A stretch of 64,000 nt of DNA from Ignelater luminosus (Eukaryota > Arthropoda > Insecta > Coleoptera > Elateridae), in the NCBI GenBank assembly GCA_011009095.1, contig VTPC01000401.1:73497-137496 (forward strand), in the 5' to 3' direction. Of the stretch, positions 40,601-45,168 are shown piece by piece (position 1 is the first letter of the stretch; every line of letters begins with the position of its first letter). A program made the position numbers and the translations under genes. Below the pieces are notes generated by a model. It had not been told where the DNA came from, did not search any database, and was given only the letters and a program-made list of their open reading frames with translations.

Positions 40601-41335
40601 TTCGAACATCACCATCCACTGTAGCCTCCACTATCGAGTTCTTTTCGGGCTGAGTGCGTGGATTATCTGTACGCATACGAGTTAGTGCAGCCGCTGCCTC
40701 GTCTAAAGCACACGATACACTAGAGGTTAGCCGTCTCAGAACTTCTGGATCAGCTAATTTCCCATCCTTTGTTGTTAAAGGGTCAAAACCTTTAAATATG
40801 AAAATTTTCGGTTGTTTTTTTTCTAAGTGTTCGTTACAAAGCAATCTCGAAATTTAGATAGTTAATTTTGATTTTTGGAAAATTTCTTAATACAGCCAAC
40901 CATCATAACATAATCAAGCCGCCTTTTAGAACTACTATTTTAGAAGCAATTAAACTGCATTATAAATAATAATTTTGTATTAATATCAGAATTTTAATGG
41001 GTCATTATTATAGTAGGGCACCCTTATTATTAGGTTTGTGTTAGTAATAATTATAAGGAATATACATCTATGATCTAATGCTGCCAAATTTTTAAGCAAT
41101 TGGCGCTAATATCTACTATGCTTTTTTAGTTGTATCTACCAACAAATTGAAATAGTGGCTATTTTCTAATAGAGGGTTCTTCCCATTATTTCATACCTGC
41201 TGCTTGCAGTAACACTTCAAAACGAGCTTGTGTTTCAGAATCTACAGATCGATCTTCGTCCGGACTTAATAGAAATTTGGCAGCTTCTACCTGAGGATCT
41301 TCCTCAAATTCTTGATCTATCACAAACGACTCCAC
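4352..41335 (-). CDS. mask: Mask / ANKHD1 / ANKRD17 orthologue, whole gene model
   Basis: This is a large cytoplasmic/nuclear scaffold with ankyrin repeats for protein binding and a KH domain for RNA or single-stranded DNA. In Drosophila, Mask acts with Yorkie in Hippo signalling and modifies receptor-tyrosine-kinase and JAK/STAT signalling (established knowledge). Exons in transcript order: 41197-41335, 40494-40789, 32319-32466, 31627-32193, 30373-30674, 30101-30316, 29771-29987, 29251-29717, 23163-23316, 22783-23069, 16423-16839, 16168-16362, 15972-16106, 15770-15899, 15282-15713, 14517-15218, 13656-14388, 12667-13123, 12330-12608, 12124-12268, 10093-12063, 4444-4632, 4352-4387. All junctions are GT-AG and phase-compatible once one extra A (15021-15027) is discounted. 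The sum is about 2,870 residues: ankyrin block 1 (15 repeats) about 105-580, block 2 (10 repeats) about 1400-1735, KH about 2047-2115. This 15+10+KH layout is diagnostic. The start codon is not secured. Confidence 0.95.
4444..4632 (-). CDS. mask: mask exon: C-terminal region
   Basis: It reads HGVPLDNPHNYASGAPFQTY through LDFVPNDPLKMELPQWETSR and ends DLQDKPH. The acceptor is GTACTTTCCAG. At its end CAT-GTATGAGT is both a good donor and, unspliced, a Val codon followed by TGA (stop at 4438-4440). A typical 56-nt intron follows, so I favour splicing to the exon at 4352-4387. Confidence 0.85.
5876..6407 (+). mobile_element. PIF/Harbinger-type element nested in the Tc1-like copy
   Basis: The terminal inverted repeats are GTGCCACTTTACACGATAAC and, at the other end, GTTATCCTGTAAAGCGGCAC, flanked on both sides by TTA (5873-5875 and 6408-6410), the usual PIF/Harbinger target. 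At 532 bp it is too short to carry a transposase. A 51-codon frame at 6162-6317 begins MSWSKEQVMLLIDEYQIF, resembling the start of the Myb/MADF-like DNA-binding protein these elements carry, so this looks like an internal deletion derivative of an autonomous element. Confidence 0.8.
6162..6317 (+). pseudogene. Truncated Myb/MADF-like ORF of the Harbinger element
   Basis: It has 51 codons starting MSWSKEQVMLLIDEYQIF, like the first helix of the Myb-type accessory protein of PIF/Harbinger transposons. After about 30 codons it runs into the element's AT-rich terminal sequence and stops. It is not expected to work. Confidence 0.5.
6580..7465 (+). pseudogene. Broken Tc1-like transposase
   Basis: The first 54 codons (6580-6744) form the helix-turn-helix part: GKTIREIADKIGRSSTVMHN. 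Later pieces in shifted frames include RDNWKFRQDN (second catalytic Asp region) near 7050-7070 and EWPSRSPDQNPMENL (the Glu-bearing end of the DDE core) near 7135-7180. A 75-codon C-terminal frame follows (7238-7465). At least one stop and several frameshifts are evident. Confidence 0.75.
8237..8745. mobile_element. Fold-back element with ATACAG...CTGTAT-type ends
   Basis: The left arm begins near CATATACAGAGTG and runs through GACAAACTGATG and GAGTAGACAAGTATTT. The right arm is the imperfect inverse (AAATACTTGTCTACTC, CCAGTTTGTCGG, CATCCTGTATATAG). The middle is also self-complementary (ATACAGGATGTACTCTG against CAGTACACCCTGTATAA), so the whole 0.5 kb could fold into one long hairpin. Confidence 0.65.
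8883..9878 (+). mobile_element. Mariner-like element with long inverted arms, broken transposase
   Basis: Arms of roughly 180 bp are inverted: GCATCGCATTATTGAGTTAT at 8883 matches AATAACTCAATAATGCGATG at the right, and each arm contains a TATACAGGGTGT-type motif. Between them (about 9320-9648) are transposase remains: QQDGAP (catalytic Asp), FFFWGYLKNNVY and a C-terminal tail ending GGDVFEHLLKLNN, interrupted by stops. The exact outer ends are uncertain; the arms may belong to flanking element termini rather than to this transposase. Confidence 0.65.
10093..12063 (-). CDS. mask: mask exon: long disordered C-terminal tail
   Basis: This single exon of 657 codons is the largest in the gene. It is Ser/Thr/Pro/Gln-rich and presumably disordered. 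Short islands match vertebrate ANKRD17: DASKAPGYRGN (vertebrate DTSKAPGFR) and PQPIGTERARK (vertebrate PVPIGTERSAR). It ends DADYISHPLDTFQ at a CAG-GTAAAC donor, phase 0 at both ends. Low-complexity composition explains the open frames seen on the opposite strand. Confidence 0.93.
12124..12268 (-). CDS. mask: mask exon: KH domain, last helix
   Basis: It continues GSADATKQAHSLIATLIKDP, the final helix of the type I KH fold, followed by DVDILQMLPK as in the family, then Thr-rich sequence ending DKTQLG. It is flanked by 60- and 61-nt introns. Confidence 0.93.
12330..12608 (-). CDS. mask: mask exon: KH domain, first part
   Basis: It contains KREEGWKEVTRKS, a family signature before the KH domain, then VPLNAISRVIGRGGSNINAI and GATGAHIEVEKQ. 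The GRGG loop is the GXXG nucleic-acid-binding motif. The exon ends at ERIITLK, splitting the Lys codon, with a consensus GTAAGT donor. Confidence 0.95.
12667..13123 (-). CDS. mask: mask exon: disordered Ser/Lys-rich region
   Basis: It reads ENMQETTGSESPIHNNEAVD (first base from the previous exon), then a Lys-rich patch (KEKRKEKKKKKSSPSS) that may act as a nuclear localisation signal (inference). It ends NEIYVPARNKKAH plus two bases at GTAAGC. It leads into the segment before the KH domain. Confidence 0.88.
13141..13655. other. mask intron, core of the 532-nt intron
   Basis: This is an AT-rich intron. A degenerate tandem duplication with the motif GAATGATTTTA(T/C)TTGA occurs around 13395-13520. 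No coding signal is seen. Confidence 0.6.
13656..14388 (-). CDS. mask: mask exon: end of ankyrin block 2 and charged coil
   Basis: It begins TGLTPLMEAASGGYVEVGRV, includes PSSRDTALTIAADKGH and GNSPLWLAANGGH, and ends the block at LMAAFRKGHVKVVKWMV. A family-specific ANKNASILLEELDMEK stretch follows, then a Lys/Glu/Arg-rich segment that is probably a long helix. The donor GAAG-GTTGGT is unusual at +3; using the GT four bases on would create a stop at the junction. Confidence 0.93.
14517..15218 (-). CDS. mask: mask exon: ankyrin block 2, with A7 frameshift
   Basis: It codes ESNHDTALTLACAGGHEELV, then IEHRDKK, then in another frame GFTPLILAATAGHEKVVDIL and four further repeats to VSLLLDRKANVEHRAK. 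The frame change falls at minus-strand GATAAAAAAAGG, where seven A occur and six are needed for the conserved DKKGFTPL. With six A the exon joins the next in phase 0. Both sides are almost invariant in this family, so the gene is surely meant to be continuous here. The extra base is a sequencing or assembly error, a real lesion, or corrected by slippage. Confidence 0.92.
15282..15713 (-). CDS. mask: mask exon: Thr/Gln/His-rich linker
   Basis: It begins ASSGETLTTATVPNTVATLA and runs through His/Gln-rich low-complexity sequence and a basic patch (QEGVKVKKGRLLLR) to QIDPNSG. It is phase 1 at both ends. It immediately precedes the second ankyrin block. No folded domain is evident. Confidence 0.86.
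15770..15899 (-). CDS. mask: mask exon: linker
   Basis: It reads VPHTLYPYDHYLQAVATMSN and ends GMNIVQQQL plus one base at a GTATGC donor. It is aromatic- and Gln-containing linker sequence between the poly-Gln exon and the second ankyrin block. Confidence 0.84.
15972..16106 (-). CDS. mask: mask exon: linker
   Basis: It reads VQPYAAALDESMIASLAAQH and ends PTNGTQLPVQ. It has 45 whole codons, phase 0 at both ends. There is no known domain; it is included because of clean GT-AG borders and frame continuity. Skipping it would keep the frame. Confidence 0.85.
16168..16362 (-). CDS. mask: mask exon: helical linker
   Basis: It reads QQKTRLELYDQALETTAKAF and ends VSEVANQVVAQHGLQ. It has 65 whole codons, phase 0 at both ends, with a 60-nt intron upstream and a 61-nt intron downstream. 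It is charged and probably helical. An internal AATGTAAGTG could act as a cryptic donor. Confidence 0.87.
16423..16839 (-). CDS. mask: mask exon: poly-glutamine linker
   Basis: It begins NTAISDRPKAKPVSKKEGKN, then Gln-rich sequence, a run of 27 consecutive Gln codons (16621-16701), and SESLNVQGLDLDSIEQESLV; it ends RAAFVGSP. The phase is 0 at both ends. The LKDE(A/P)Q motif also occurs in the vertebrate linker. The length of the Gln run is likely to vary between individuals. Confidence 0.9.
16621..16701 (-). repeat. mask: CAG/CAA repeat coding poly-Gln in mask
   Basis: There are 27 uninterrupted Gln codons, mixed CAG and CAA, read on the minus strand. The CAA interruptions make the tract less prone to expansion than pure CAG. 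Such Gln runs are common in the disordered linkers of insect Mask proteins. Confidence 0.95.
18186..19098. mobile_element. Fold-back element with about 190-bp inverted arms
   Basis: TATACAGTGTGTCCACATTT at the left is inverted at the right as ATGTGGACACACTGTATA. Complementarity continues inward for about 190 bp, including GGGATCTTGGAAATTGTAAG against CTTACAATTTCCAAGATCCC. No transposase is present. A second, unrelated palindrome sits in the centre (18391-18642). Confidence 0.8.
18391..18642. mobile_element. Second palindromic element nested inside the fold-back
   Basis: TAGTGTGCCATG at the left is inverted as CATGGCACACTA at the right. Further matches include ACATTTGTTATGTAACAATT against the inverse of AATTTTTGCATAACAAATG, and AAGCGT-type segments. 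About 250 bp, non-coding; the two weak open frames across it are by-products of the inverted symmetry. Confidence 0.7.
19462..20175. mobile_element. MITE-like element, inverted ACAGGGTAAAATTGAAATAG ends
   Basis: ACAGGGTAAAATTGAAATAG at the left is inverted exactly as CTATTTCAATTTTACCCTGT at the right, 714 bp overall. The interior has no recognisable transposase. The target duplication is not clear. Confidence 0.75.
20334..20846. mobile_element. MITE-like element with CAGCCATCTTT ends
   Basis: CAGCCATCTTTGGTACTCCA at the left against the inverse of TGGAACACTAAAGATGGCTG at the right. Internal sequence around 20725-20820 recurs diverged at 47463-47560, showing the family is dispersed in this genome. 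Confidence 0.6.
21725..21920. repeat. Dispersed element end, copy 1
   Basis: It starts TACAGGGGTGTAAAAATAAG and continues with TTATCTTGGTTATTTGCAAA. It is a direct, diverged copy of the sequence at 22000-22165, the start motif being of the ATACAGGGTGT type seen throughout this window. Confidence 0.6.
22000..22165. repeat. Dispersed element end, copy 2
   Basis: It starts ATATAGGGTGTAACAAATAA and repeats the 21725 copy in the same orientation, sharing ATCTTGGTTATTTG and GAAAAACATGCATA. The two could be ends of one composite or two insertions. Confidence 0.6.
22783..23069 (-). CDS. mask: mask exon: low-complexity linker
   Basis: It begins GLGTAMSSSVFPGSNLQVHN and ends KFQTVSSHAEVSQ at a GTATGT donor, with a phase-1 start and phase-0 end. 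It is Ser/Ala/Pro-rich with no folded domain. Assignment rests on the exact phase fit with both neighbours and the compositional match to the Mask linker. Confidence 0.85.
23163..23316 (-). CDS. mask: mask exon: coiled segment, NAGNAG acceptor
   Basis: It reads QVERDLHGKQQARNHLLLSQ and ends LDIAVQQQQ plus one base. The acceptor is tandem (ACAGCAG), so splicing can include or drop one Gln codon. With the Gln, EELHQVERDL aligns to vertebrate EELQKVEREL, so I chose the upstream site. Confidence 0.88.
24347..24680. repeat. Fold-back family fragment
   Basis: It begins near TATACAGTGTGTTCATTTTA and includes CCCACCACTTGCAATCC and GATTGCTATTG-type segments that recur inverted or direct in the elements at 26640-26900 and 27665-28530. 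One arm only is clear. Confidence 0.45.
24643..24793. repeat. Dispersed repeat, copy 1
   Basis: GTCAGAATTTAAGAATCAGC and CACAAGCAATGC-type segments recur at 33164-33300. The local CpG content (CCGCCGCGCGGACCG near 24711) stands out from the surrounding AT-rich intron. Confidence 0.5.
24843..25017. repeat. Short inverted-repeat element rich in TTGATCA
   Basis: GGTTGCACAAA near the left is inverted as TTTGTGCAATCC at the right. The arms contain many TTGATCA/TGATCAA motifs (TTGATCATTGATCAAGTTGA at left, CAATTGATCAAGTGGTTGAT at right). About 175 bp, non-coding. Confidence 0.6.
26640..26900. repeat. Partial copy of the 27.7-28.5 kb fold-back family
   Basis: It shares AAAAGATGTTTTGGACCAAG and GCGAGTGGGTAACTGCCATT with the right arm of the element at 27665-28530, ending near GATGCACTGTATAAAG. 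It looks like a single arm without its partner. Confidence 0.55.
27124..27252. repeat. Short palindromic element
   Basis: GAGCAGGTTGTACCAACTAA then ATTCAAATTTTGATC is inverted as GATCAAAATTTGAACATAGT then AAAACCTGCCC. At 129 bp it is nearly a complete hairpin. Non-coding. Confidence 0.6.
27665..28530. mobile_element. Fold-back element with ATACAGGG...CCCTGTAT ends
   Basis: The left end ATACAGGGTGTCAATTTGAA is inverted at the right as TTCAAACTGATACCCTGTAT. Complementarity continues over several hundred bases (CTCAAAACCGT against ACGGTTTTGAG-type, AAACATCTCATTTTAG against AAACAAGATGTTTT). No transposase. Related single arms occur at 24.4 and 26.7 kb. Confidence 0.75.
29251..29717 (-). CDS. mask: mask exon: Ser-rich linker and start of coiled coil
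   Basis: It begins EFSSAVLQEVPEAVRIMPQE (first base from the previous exon) and continues through Ser/Thr/Pro-rich low-complexity sequence. It ends KQQILEELH, equivalent to the KQKILEEL start of the coiled segment in vertebrate ANKRD17. The donor is GTATGT. No structured domain is evident in the middle. Confidence 0.9.
29771..29987 (-). CDS. mask: mask exon: ankyrin repeat 15 and linker start
   Basis: It begins DNSTMLIEAAKGGHTQVVQM, the last repeat of block 1, then DYPHSM and a Pro-rich linker ending STLASP plus one base. LLDYP(H/N) after the fifteenth repeat is a family signature. The intron after it is 53 nt, the shortest in the gene. Confidence 0.93.
30101..30316 (-). CDS. mask: mask exon: ankyrin repeats 13-14
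   Basis: It reads EHESEGGRTPLMKACRAGHL through HTPLSLACAGGHIAVVELLL and ends ADPNHKLK at a GTACGT donor. It has 72 whole codons, phase 0 at both ends, so skipping it would keep the frame but delete two repeats. Confidence 0.94.
30373..30674 (-). CDS. mask: mask exon: ankyrin repeats 10-12
   Basis: It starts with ANINAQTDETQETALTLACC, passes through ADFLIKAGADIELGASTPLM and ends ACENGHTDVADLLLQFGADL in phase 0. The acceptor is TTAATTTTAG and the donor GTATGT. The following intron is only 56 nt. Confidence 0.94.
30675..31626. other. mask intron, 952 nt
   Basis: This is an AT-rich intron between ankyrin exons. I see no transposon ends and no alternative exon. The 60-codon minus-strand frame at 31302-31484 has no recognisable motif. 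Confidence 0.65.
31627..32193 (-). CDS. mask: mask exon: ankyrin repeats 4-9
   Basis: This 567-nt exon encodes six consecutive ankyrin repeats, recognisable by NTPLMYGSAGGH, HTPLMEAASAGH, SALTLACYKGH, HTALMEASMDGH, SPLTLAACGGH and YTPLMEAAREGH. It is flanked by TTTTCAG and GTATTA splice sites and joins in phase 1 on both sides. This part of the protein is extremely conserved between insects and vertebrates. Confidence 0.95.
32319..32466 (-). CDS. mask: mask exon: ankyrin repeats 2-3
   Basis: It begins VLLAMHANVEDRGIKG in phase 0 and ends VAHGADVNAQSSS plus one base at a GTATGT donor. The acceptor is TTTTTTATAG. The VLLAMHANVEDRG stretch is nearly invariant across the Mask family. Confidence 0.93.
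32935..33140. mobile_element. MITE, about 206 bp
   Basis: ACTGCAGAAAGTGACCAAGT is inverted as ACTTGGTCACTTTCTGTAGT, with one mismatch, at the two ends. The interior is non-coding. I see no clear target duplication, so the superfamily is unassigned. Confidence 0.75.
33162..33660. repeat. Dispersed repeat, copy 2
   Basis: The left part (TTTTAGGCCAGAATTCAAGA) matches the repeat at 24643-24793. The right part (GAAAACCTAAAACCACCTC) is a loose inverse of the left end, suggesting a worn inverted-repeat element. Confidence 0.45.
34093..34359 (+). other. Unrecognised 88-codon open frame in a mask intron
   Basis: I do not recognise this frame. It contains Cys-containing VTRCPDMCGTIQTF and FDPEWYEKQHIAPRF, and a segment IKSYFMSKD loosely like parts of hAT-derived proteins, but too short to assign. 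There is no start context or splice partner. It may be a transposon relic or chance. Confidence 0.2.
34671..35455. mobile_element. Fold-back element with ATACCAGGTG ends
   Basis: ATACCAGGTGACCAAGACCA, then AGGTATGGAC, is inverted at the right as GTCTGTACCTATAGCC then CCACCTGG. Inner arms also pair: ATGACATCAACTTTCTTATT near 34764 against the inverse at about 35290-35310. Non-coding, about 785 bp. Confidence 0.65.
36149..36336. mobile_element. hAT-type MITE with 8-bp target duplication
   Basis: CAGAGCTGGGTAAGTACATC is inverted exactly as GATGTACTTACCCAGCTCTG. Both sides carry GTAGATTA (36141-36148 and 36337-36344), the 8-bp duplication typical of hAT. The 188-bp interior is a GTACTT-rich low-complexity tract (TTGTACTTGTACTTGTACTT). 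Confidence 0.9.
36502..36573 (-). CDS. mask: Candidate alternative first or cassette exon of mask
   Basis: In the 8-kb intron, minus strand, TTTATTTTAAG precedes a 72-nt open segment that contains an ATG (36568-36570), reads MTQTGLPDPRSCSSEQVLVN then LQA, and ends GCG-GTAAGTCAG, a near-perfect donor. It ends in phase 0 and would join in frame to the next mask exon (VLLAMHANVEDRG). As a cassette it would insert 24 residues inside an ankyrin repeat, which is unlikely. As an alternative first exon it would give an isoform lacking the N-terminal domain and first repeat. There is no homology support; it rests on splice signals and frame only. Confidence 0.35.
37640..38152. mobile_element. piggyBac-type MITE at TTAA
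   Basis: It is bounded by TTAA on both sides (37636-37639 and 38153-38156), with near-inverted ends CCTTTATCTGG and CCAGATAAGG. The 513-bp interior has no transposase but holds three copies of a palindromic GGGTCCA(N)TGGACCC motif, near 37665, 37832 (degenerate) and 38094. TTAA specificity is the piggyBac hallmark. Confidence 0.8.
38724..39768 (+). mobile_element. Tc1/mariner element with DD36E-like transposase relic
   Basis: Inverted ends AGGTATGGAACGAAAGT and the inverse of ACTTTCGTCGTTTCATACCT lie between TA dinucleotides (38722-38723 and 39769-39770). At 1,045 bp it is a near full-length element. The interior codes a transposase on the plus strand, broken upstream but open for its last 128 codons. 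The structure (TA duplication, short inverted ends, about 1 kb) is that of an IS630-Tc1-mariner transposon. Confidence 0.88.
38812..39539 (+). pseudogene. Broken Tc1/mariner transposase, DDE end preserved
   Basis: Early fragments sit in shifting frames with stops; the last 128 codons (39153-39539) are open. They include ILVWAAISEKGISNLFI, then FWPDLASCHC with the second catalytic Asp, and NPPNIPAPRPTEHFWAKD with the terminal Glu. I count 36 residues between Asp and Glu, so the spacing is DD36E. The N-terminal helix-turn-helix is not readable in one frame. Confidence 0.75.
40494..40789 (-). CDS. mask: mask exon: pre-ankyrin helices and repeats 1-2
   Basis: It opens GFDPLTTKDGKLADPEVLRR and contains the family hallmark TSSVSCALDEAAAALTRMR, then the first ankyrin repeat (NSIVEATVDGDVRTVRRLL) and the first half of the second (ESLLSLACNAGYLELAQ). 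It ends in phase 0 at a CAG-GTGTGT donor. The next constitutive exon is 8 kb away. Confidence 0.93.
40790..41196. other. mask intron, 407 nt
   Basis: This is a plain AT-rich intron between the two N-terminal mask exons. I see no element or alternative exon in it. Confidence 0.7.
41197..41335 (-). CDS. mask: mask exon: N-terminal conserved segment
   Basis: The acceptor is TTTTTTTTTGCAG and the donor GTATGA. It starts in phase 0 with VESFVIDQEFEEDPQ and ends SETQARFEVLLQAA plus one base. Both motifs are signatures of the ANKHD1/ANKRD17 N-terminus, just before the helical region that precedes the ankyrin repeats. Confidence 0.9.
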
Positions 41336-41401
41336 CTGCAAAAAAAAAAAATTTTAATTTTCAAATAGGTGATATATAAAAAGTAACGTAAATAAAATTA
41401 C

Positions 41402-41439
41402 CATTTGCGAAGTCATCGATAACATGCTATAAAATTGTT
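41402..41439 (-). CDS. mask: Candidate upstream mask exon, possibly with the start codon
   Basis: On the minus strand, TTCACTATTAG is followed by 38 nt ending ...CAAATG and a GTAATT donor. The next 66 nt end in a T-rich tract plus GCAG, directly at the first secure mask exon. The phase fits: the reading ends in MLSMTSQM and joins to VESFVIDQEF. The VESF(I/V)(L/I)DQE motif is conserved in ANKHD1/ANKRD17 and is preceded in them by residues from an upstream exon. The 66-nt intron is typical for this gene. Translation could begin at the ATG at 41423-41425, or this could be an internal microexon whose upstream partner I cannot find. Confidence 0.4.
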
Positions 41440-43399
41440 CTAATAGTGAATTAATATAATACCAATCATACAGAGATAAATGTAACAATAATTAGAAAGA
41501 AATGTATGAATTTTATGTGGTCTATTTTAATATGGAATTCTTCTAGAGCGACAAATATGATTGCACACGTTCTATTGTTGACAGAGAATTTATGTACCAT
41601 TCCTAAAGCATAATTTAAGAAAACTAAATGTTATTTAAACTTATAATTTAAAATCTCTCAGTATCTAATACTAAAGATCACCATATTTTTTAATAAATAA
41701 ATAAAAGTAATAAGAATAAAATAACTAGTATAAGAAAATATATAAAACCATTCGGCATTTCCCTACAACTGATGTTGATTTACTTTATAATTTGTTAAGT
41801 CACAGATAATATCCATTAAATTAATTCAAATACAGCTTCTGCTTTTATTTCACTTTTACTTTTTTTTATTTGTAAAATTTATTATGTAAGTTAATTATAA
41901 AGCTATCATGGTAAAAATGCCAAATAAATCTATTTAATGGTTTAAATAATTAGAAAAGGTTTACGTTAATTAATTAACTGAGGGTATATTGAATTTCTCA
42001 GGCGTACAATAGATGATTAAATTATGTAAAGTTCAGTTGTAAAAATGCTTCTCTATTGTTTGTGTTAGATGAAGACAATATTTTGGAAATGATAAAATTA
42101 GTATTGAGAAATTATGATTATTTTGAGTTTGCCCACATGTCTCTTGAAAAATGAGATTGAATTCAAGCCAACATCACTTGTTACTATAACGAATGTAGTT
42201 AGATCTAACTAAAGAACATTTCTGCTTTTGTATAAAAGTGTTTATGGGGAATATTTGAAAAGGAAAAACGGATCTCAGATATTGGCAAAATAATTTAAAT
42301 TGTTATTCAAAAACAAAAAATCTTTATTCAAGTCTCAATATTCTGATCATTCTGTTTATTACTTAAAATTAAGAGTTGTTATGCCTGTTGTTTTGATTGA
42401 AGATGTACATATGTGTTATATTATAGGCAATGTACGAAATTTAATCAATGTGCACTAAAGAATCTTCAAAATGACCATATCAAAAGCAAATCATGTAAAT
42501 AGTAAATTCTGTTGGTTAACTAGCATATTCCAGACAGTTTGCAGATCTCCTTTGAGCAAGCAGATAAAATGTAGACTAATAAAAGATTATTCTCACTCTG
42601 ATTAGGCGAAGCTGGAAATATAGATTATTACCACCTTTAATGTAGTGGTTTTACTCATTCCTGTTTTCTGTAAATTTTAATAATAATTGATAATTTTTTT
42701 CCTTTATTGAAAGGAAAACTCCAAACAAATTATAAGTATCTCCTACCACTAATTATACCAAACCACTGTTTAAAAGATACATTACATAGTTAATGTAAGG
42801 ATAACATTCTATTAGTCTGTACTTTTCCTGCTTCCCTACTTGGGTTACTCAGGATTGTTTAAAATTATTAGTTAATCTGCAGAATTCCTAATATAGCCGT
42901 CAATTTGCCTTTTGATTTGATGATTCTGCAAATTGGCTAGTTGATATTCACACTGACAAATTTCTCACTTTATCAGTAACACATATAATAACAGATTAAT
43001 CCTTTTTCCATACTTCTACAACCCCACAAAATTGGTTAAATTCCCTCCCAGGCACACAGGTTTGAAAGAAACATTGTCATTTATTATCACAGCAACATAT
43101 GAATTGTCAATACTGTCAATATAATTGTATACAAACAAAAGATAAATGATGCCAAAGTAAAAATAAATATTTGGAACAATGTATGGAATAAATCTACAGA
43201 AACAATTTAATTCTCAAAATTGTAAGTGAACAAACTCACATTTTCCTTTCCTTTTCAGATTTGCTTATGGTATCGATAGCTTATGTGGAACTTTCAATAT
43301 AAATTAATGACTGCAGACAAATAATAATCAATGTACCTGTTAATAAAATGCTACTCTGCATGTTGCCTTCATCTAATTTTTTCATTAAAATAATATCAG
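41440..43399. other. Gene-free AT-rich stretch 5' of the secure mask exons
   Basis: I see no coding exon, RNA gene or transposon terminus that I can support here. If mask has a distal promoter, this is its first intron. Confidence 0.5.
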
Positions 43400-43970
43400 T
43401 TACAGCAAGAAATGATGTTTATTATTATTCCGTCAGCACAACGGGTGACACTACTGAACAAAACCACCCTTCGAGTCTCTATATCCTTACATCTTGGAAG
43501 CGAAATATGCAAACCACACAAATGTTCCTGGAGAACACTAGTCAACACCCTAGGAACACATGGCTTATCTTGCCAAAAAAGTAGTGGAAGGAGTAGTAGA
43601 CATGCAGCAATTAACATCATCAAAAGGACTCTGGCATCTGTTGGGCTACCATCAGTTCTTGAACCTGTAGGGTTGGGATGCTACATGCGTAGACTGTAGG
43701 CGCTGCCGCTGACACAGCAAAGCCCAGAAATATCAGTCTATCAATCACAAATTTCTAGCCTTTGCAGTGGAAACCCTCAGCTCCTTTAATAGCGAAACAA
43801 AACTATTTATTGACTCTATAGGTTTTTCACTTAACAACATCACAGGTGACCCTCATGCAAAGTCATACCTCATTCAACATATAAGCTTAGAAACTCAATG
43901 TAGAAACGCAGCCAACATTCTGGGGATCATCCCTAACTCAGTCTCCCTGAATGAAATCTTTTACTTATAA
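43400..43970 (+). pseudogene. LINE (non-LTR retrotransposon) ORF2 C-terminal relic
   Basis: Two frames carry the typical end of a reverse-transcriptase polyprotein. At 43412-43699: LGSEICKPHKC, then GTHGLSC (a CCHC-like zinc motif) and GLPSVLEPVGL. At 43767-43970: AVETLSSFNSETKLFIDSIG and ETQCRNAANILG. A frameshift and stops lie between them. The polymerase domain itself is not present in the window, so this is a fragment with an inactive coding region. Confidence 0.7.
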
Positions 43971-44740
43971 AATACCTAGTGTTTGTTAAAAATGTGTATC
44001 ACTATTCAATTTTTAGTTTTGACAGTTACGTTGACATCTTGTCAATTTGTAAATCTATTCTACTGCTTTTAATTGTAAATTATGTAACTGTCAGAATTTG
44101 GATGTTTAGGTTAGTTTAATGTCATGTCATTGTAATACTGATTTGTAAATTGTTTTATTCAAAGTTTAATTTATAAACATGATATAGTATTGGATATGCT
44201 TTCAGAAGTATTCAAGAAATTCTTCTTCAATTCGTTTAAAATTGAATACTTAATGCAAGAATAGTAAGTGGTATATTTATGATAAATTACAATAGTATAA
44301 ATGCATTTCATTACATTTCAAATCTATAATAGGATCAAATAGCATTTAAAGATACATAGGCCCTAGATTTTATACTGTAATATGAGTTTTTTGGGTTATT
44401 TACAAGAATAATTCATATAAACTGATGTCAGTGATCAAATTACTGCACATATTAAAAGTAAGCAAGATTCTGAGGATGATTCAGATTAAGACAAAATTAA
44501 ATTGTGTAAATTTCTACCTTATGGACTATGGTTAATTCACTTAAACAAGTTTAAATTCTACAGTTAGTAAATACAAATTTTTATTTTTGGGCGTAAAAAA
44601 AGAAGTTGAGGTTGTAATAAGATTTTTCCAATAAGCTTTGTGCTCTGGTTAAACAAATATATTCAGAAAAACGTACCCGACGAATTAATTCTACCTTTCA
44701 ATAACTCCTTGTTTACATAACTATTTGTATATTATGATCA
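43971..44740. other. Unassigned AT-rich stretch
   Basis: Between the LINE relic and the promoter-like stretch I see no gene and no repeat end. Confidence 0.5.
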
Positions 44741-44749
44741 TCATTTTCC

Positions 44750-45168
44750 ATAAAGAAGTTCGTTAGTCGCAATGTATGACGTCATCATTGCGCATAATTT
44801 TAGCGCATATGACCTACTATACCTAACCTCTACATCTTGATCTGTCTATCACTTCCTCGCGACTCGGGCAAATGCAAAATGTTTTAAAATTTATTGCAAA
44901 TTTTATGACAAAAACTTGCTAGGAAAATAATATCAAAATTAAGGTGAAAAATGTATCCTGTATGACACGGTAATAGATTTAATTTCAAAAATGAGTCAAT
45001 TTCTGTTGGTGCGCCTGCGTTTTCTCGCGTTGTCATTGCAAAATGACGTTTAATGGTTGAATTTCGCGGGTACAGTGTGTTTACAGAGGTTAGCAGTTCT
45101 AACCCTAAAAATTTCGTTAAGTCGTTATCGTCGTTATTCGGGTTATTCAAATTCCTGAAACCTTCAAA
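44750..45168. promoter_or_regulatory. Candidate promoter / CpG-containing stretch
   Basis: CpG dinucleotides, scarce elsewhere, cluster here (TCGCGACTCGGG near 44858, GCGCCTGCGTTTTCTCGCG near 45012, GTCGTTATCGTCG near 45121). A palindromic TGACGTCA (CRE/ATF type) lies at 44777-44784. It is upstream of all secure mask exons on the minus strand and directly upstream of a short plus-strand ORF, so it could drive either or both. There is no transcript evidence; this is an inference. Confidence 0.35.

Noticed and set aside
44884-45150. 88-codon minus-strand frame upstream of mask
   Set aside because: I considered it as a mask N-terminal exon, but it has no Mask motif and no donor leading in phase to the secure exons. 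It is treated as part of a promoter-like stretch.
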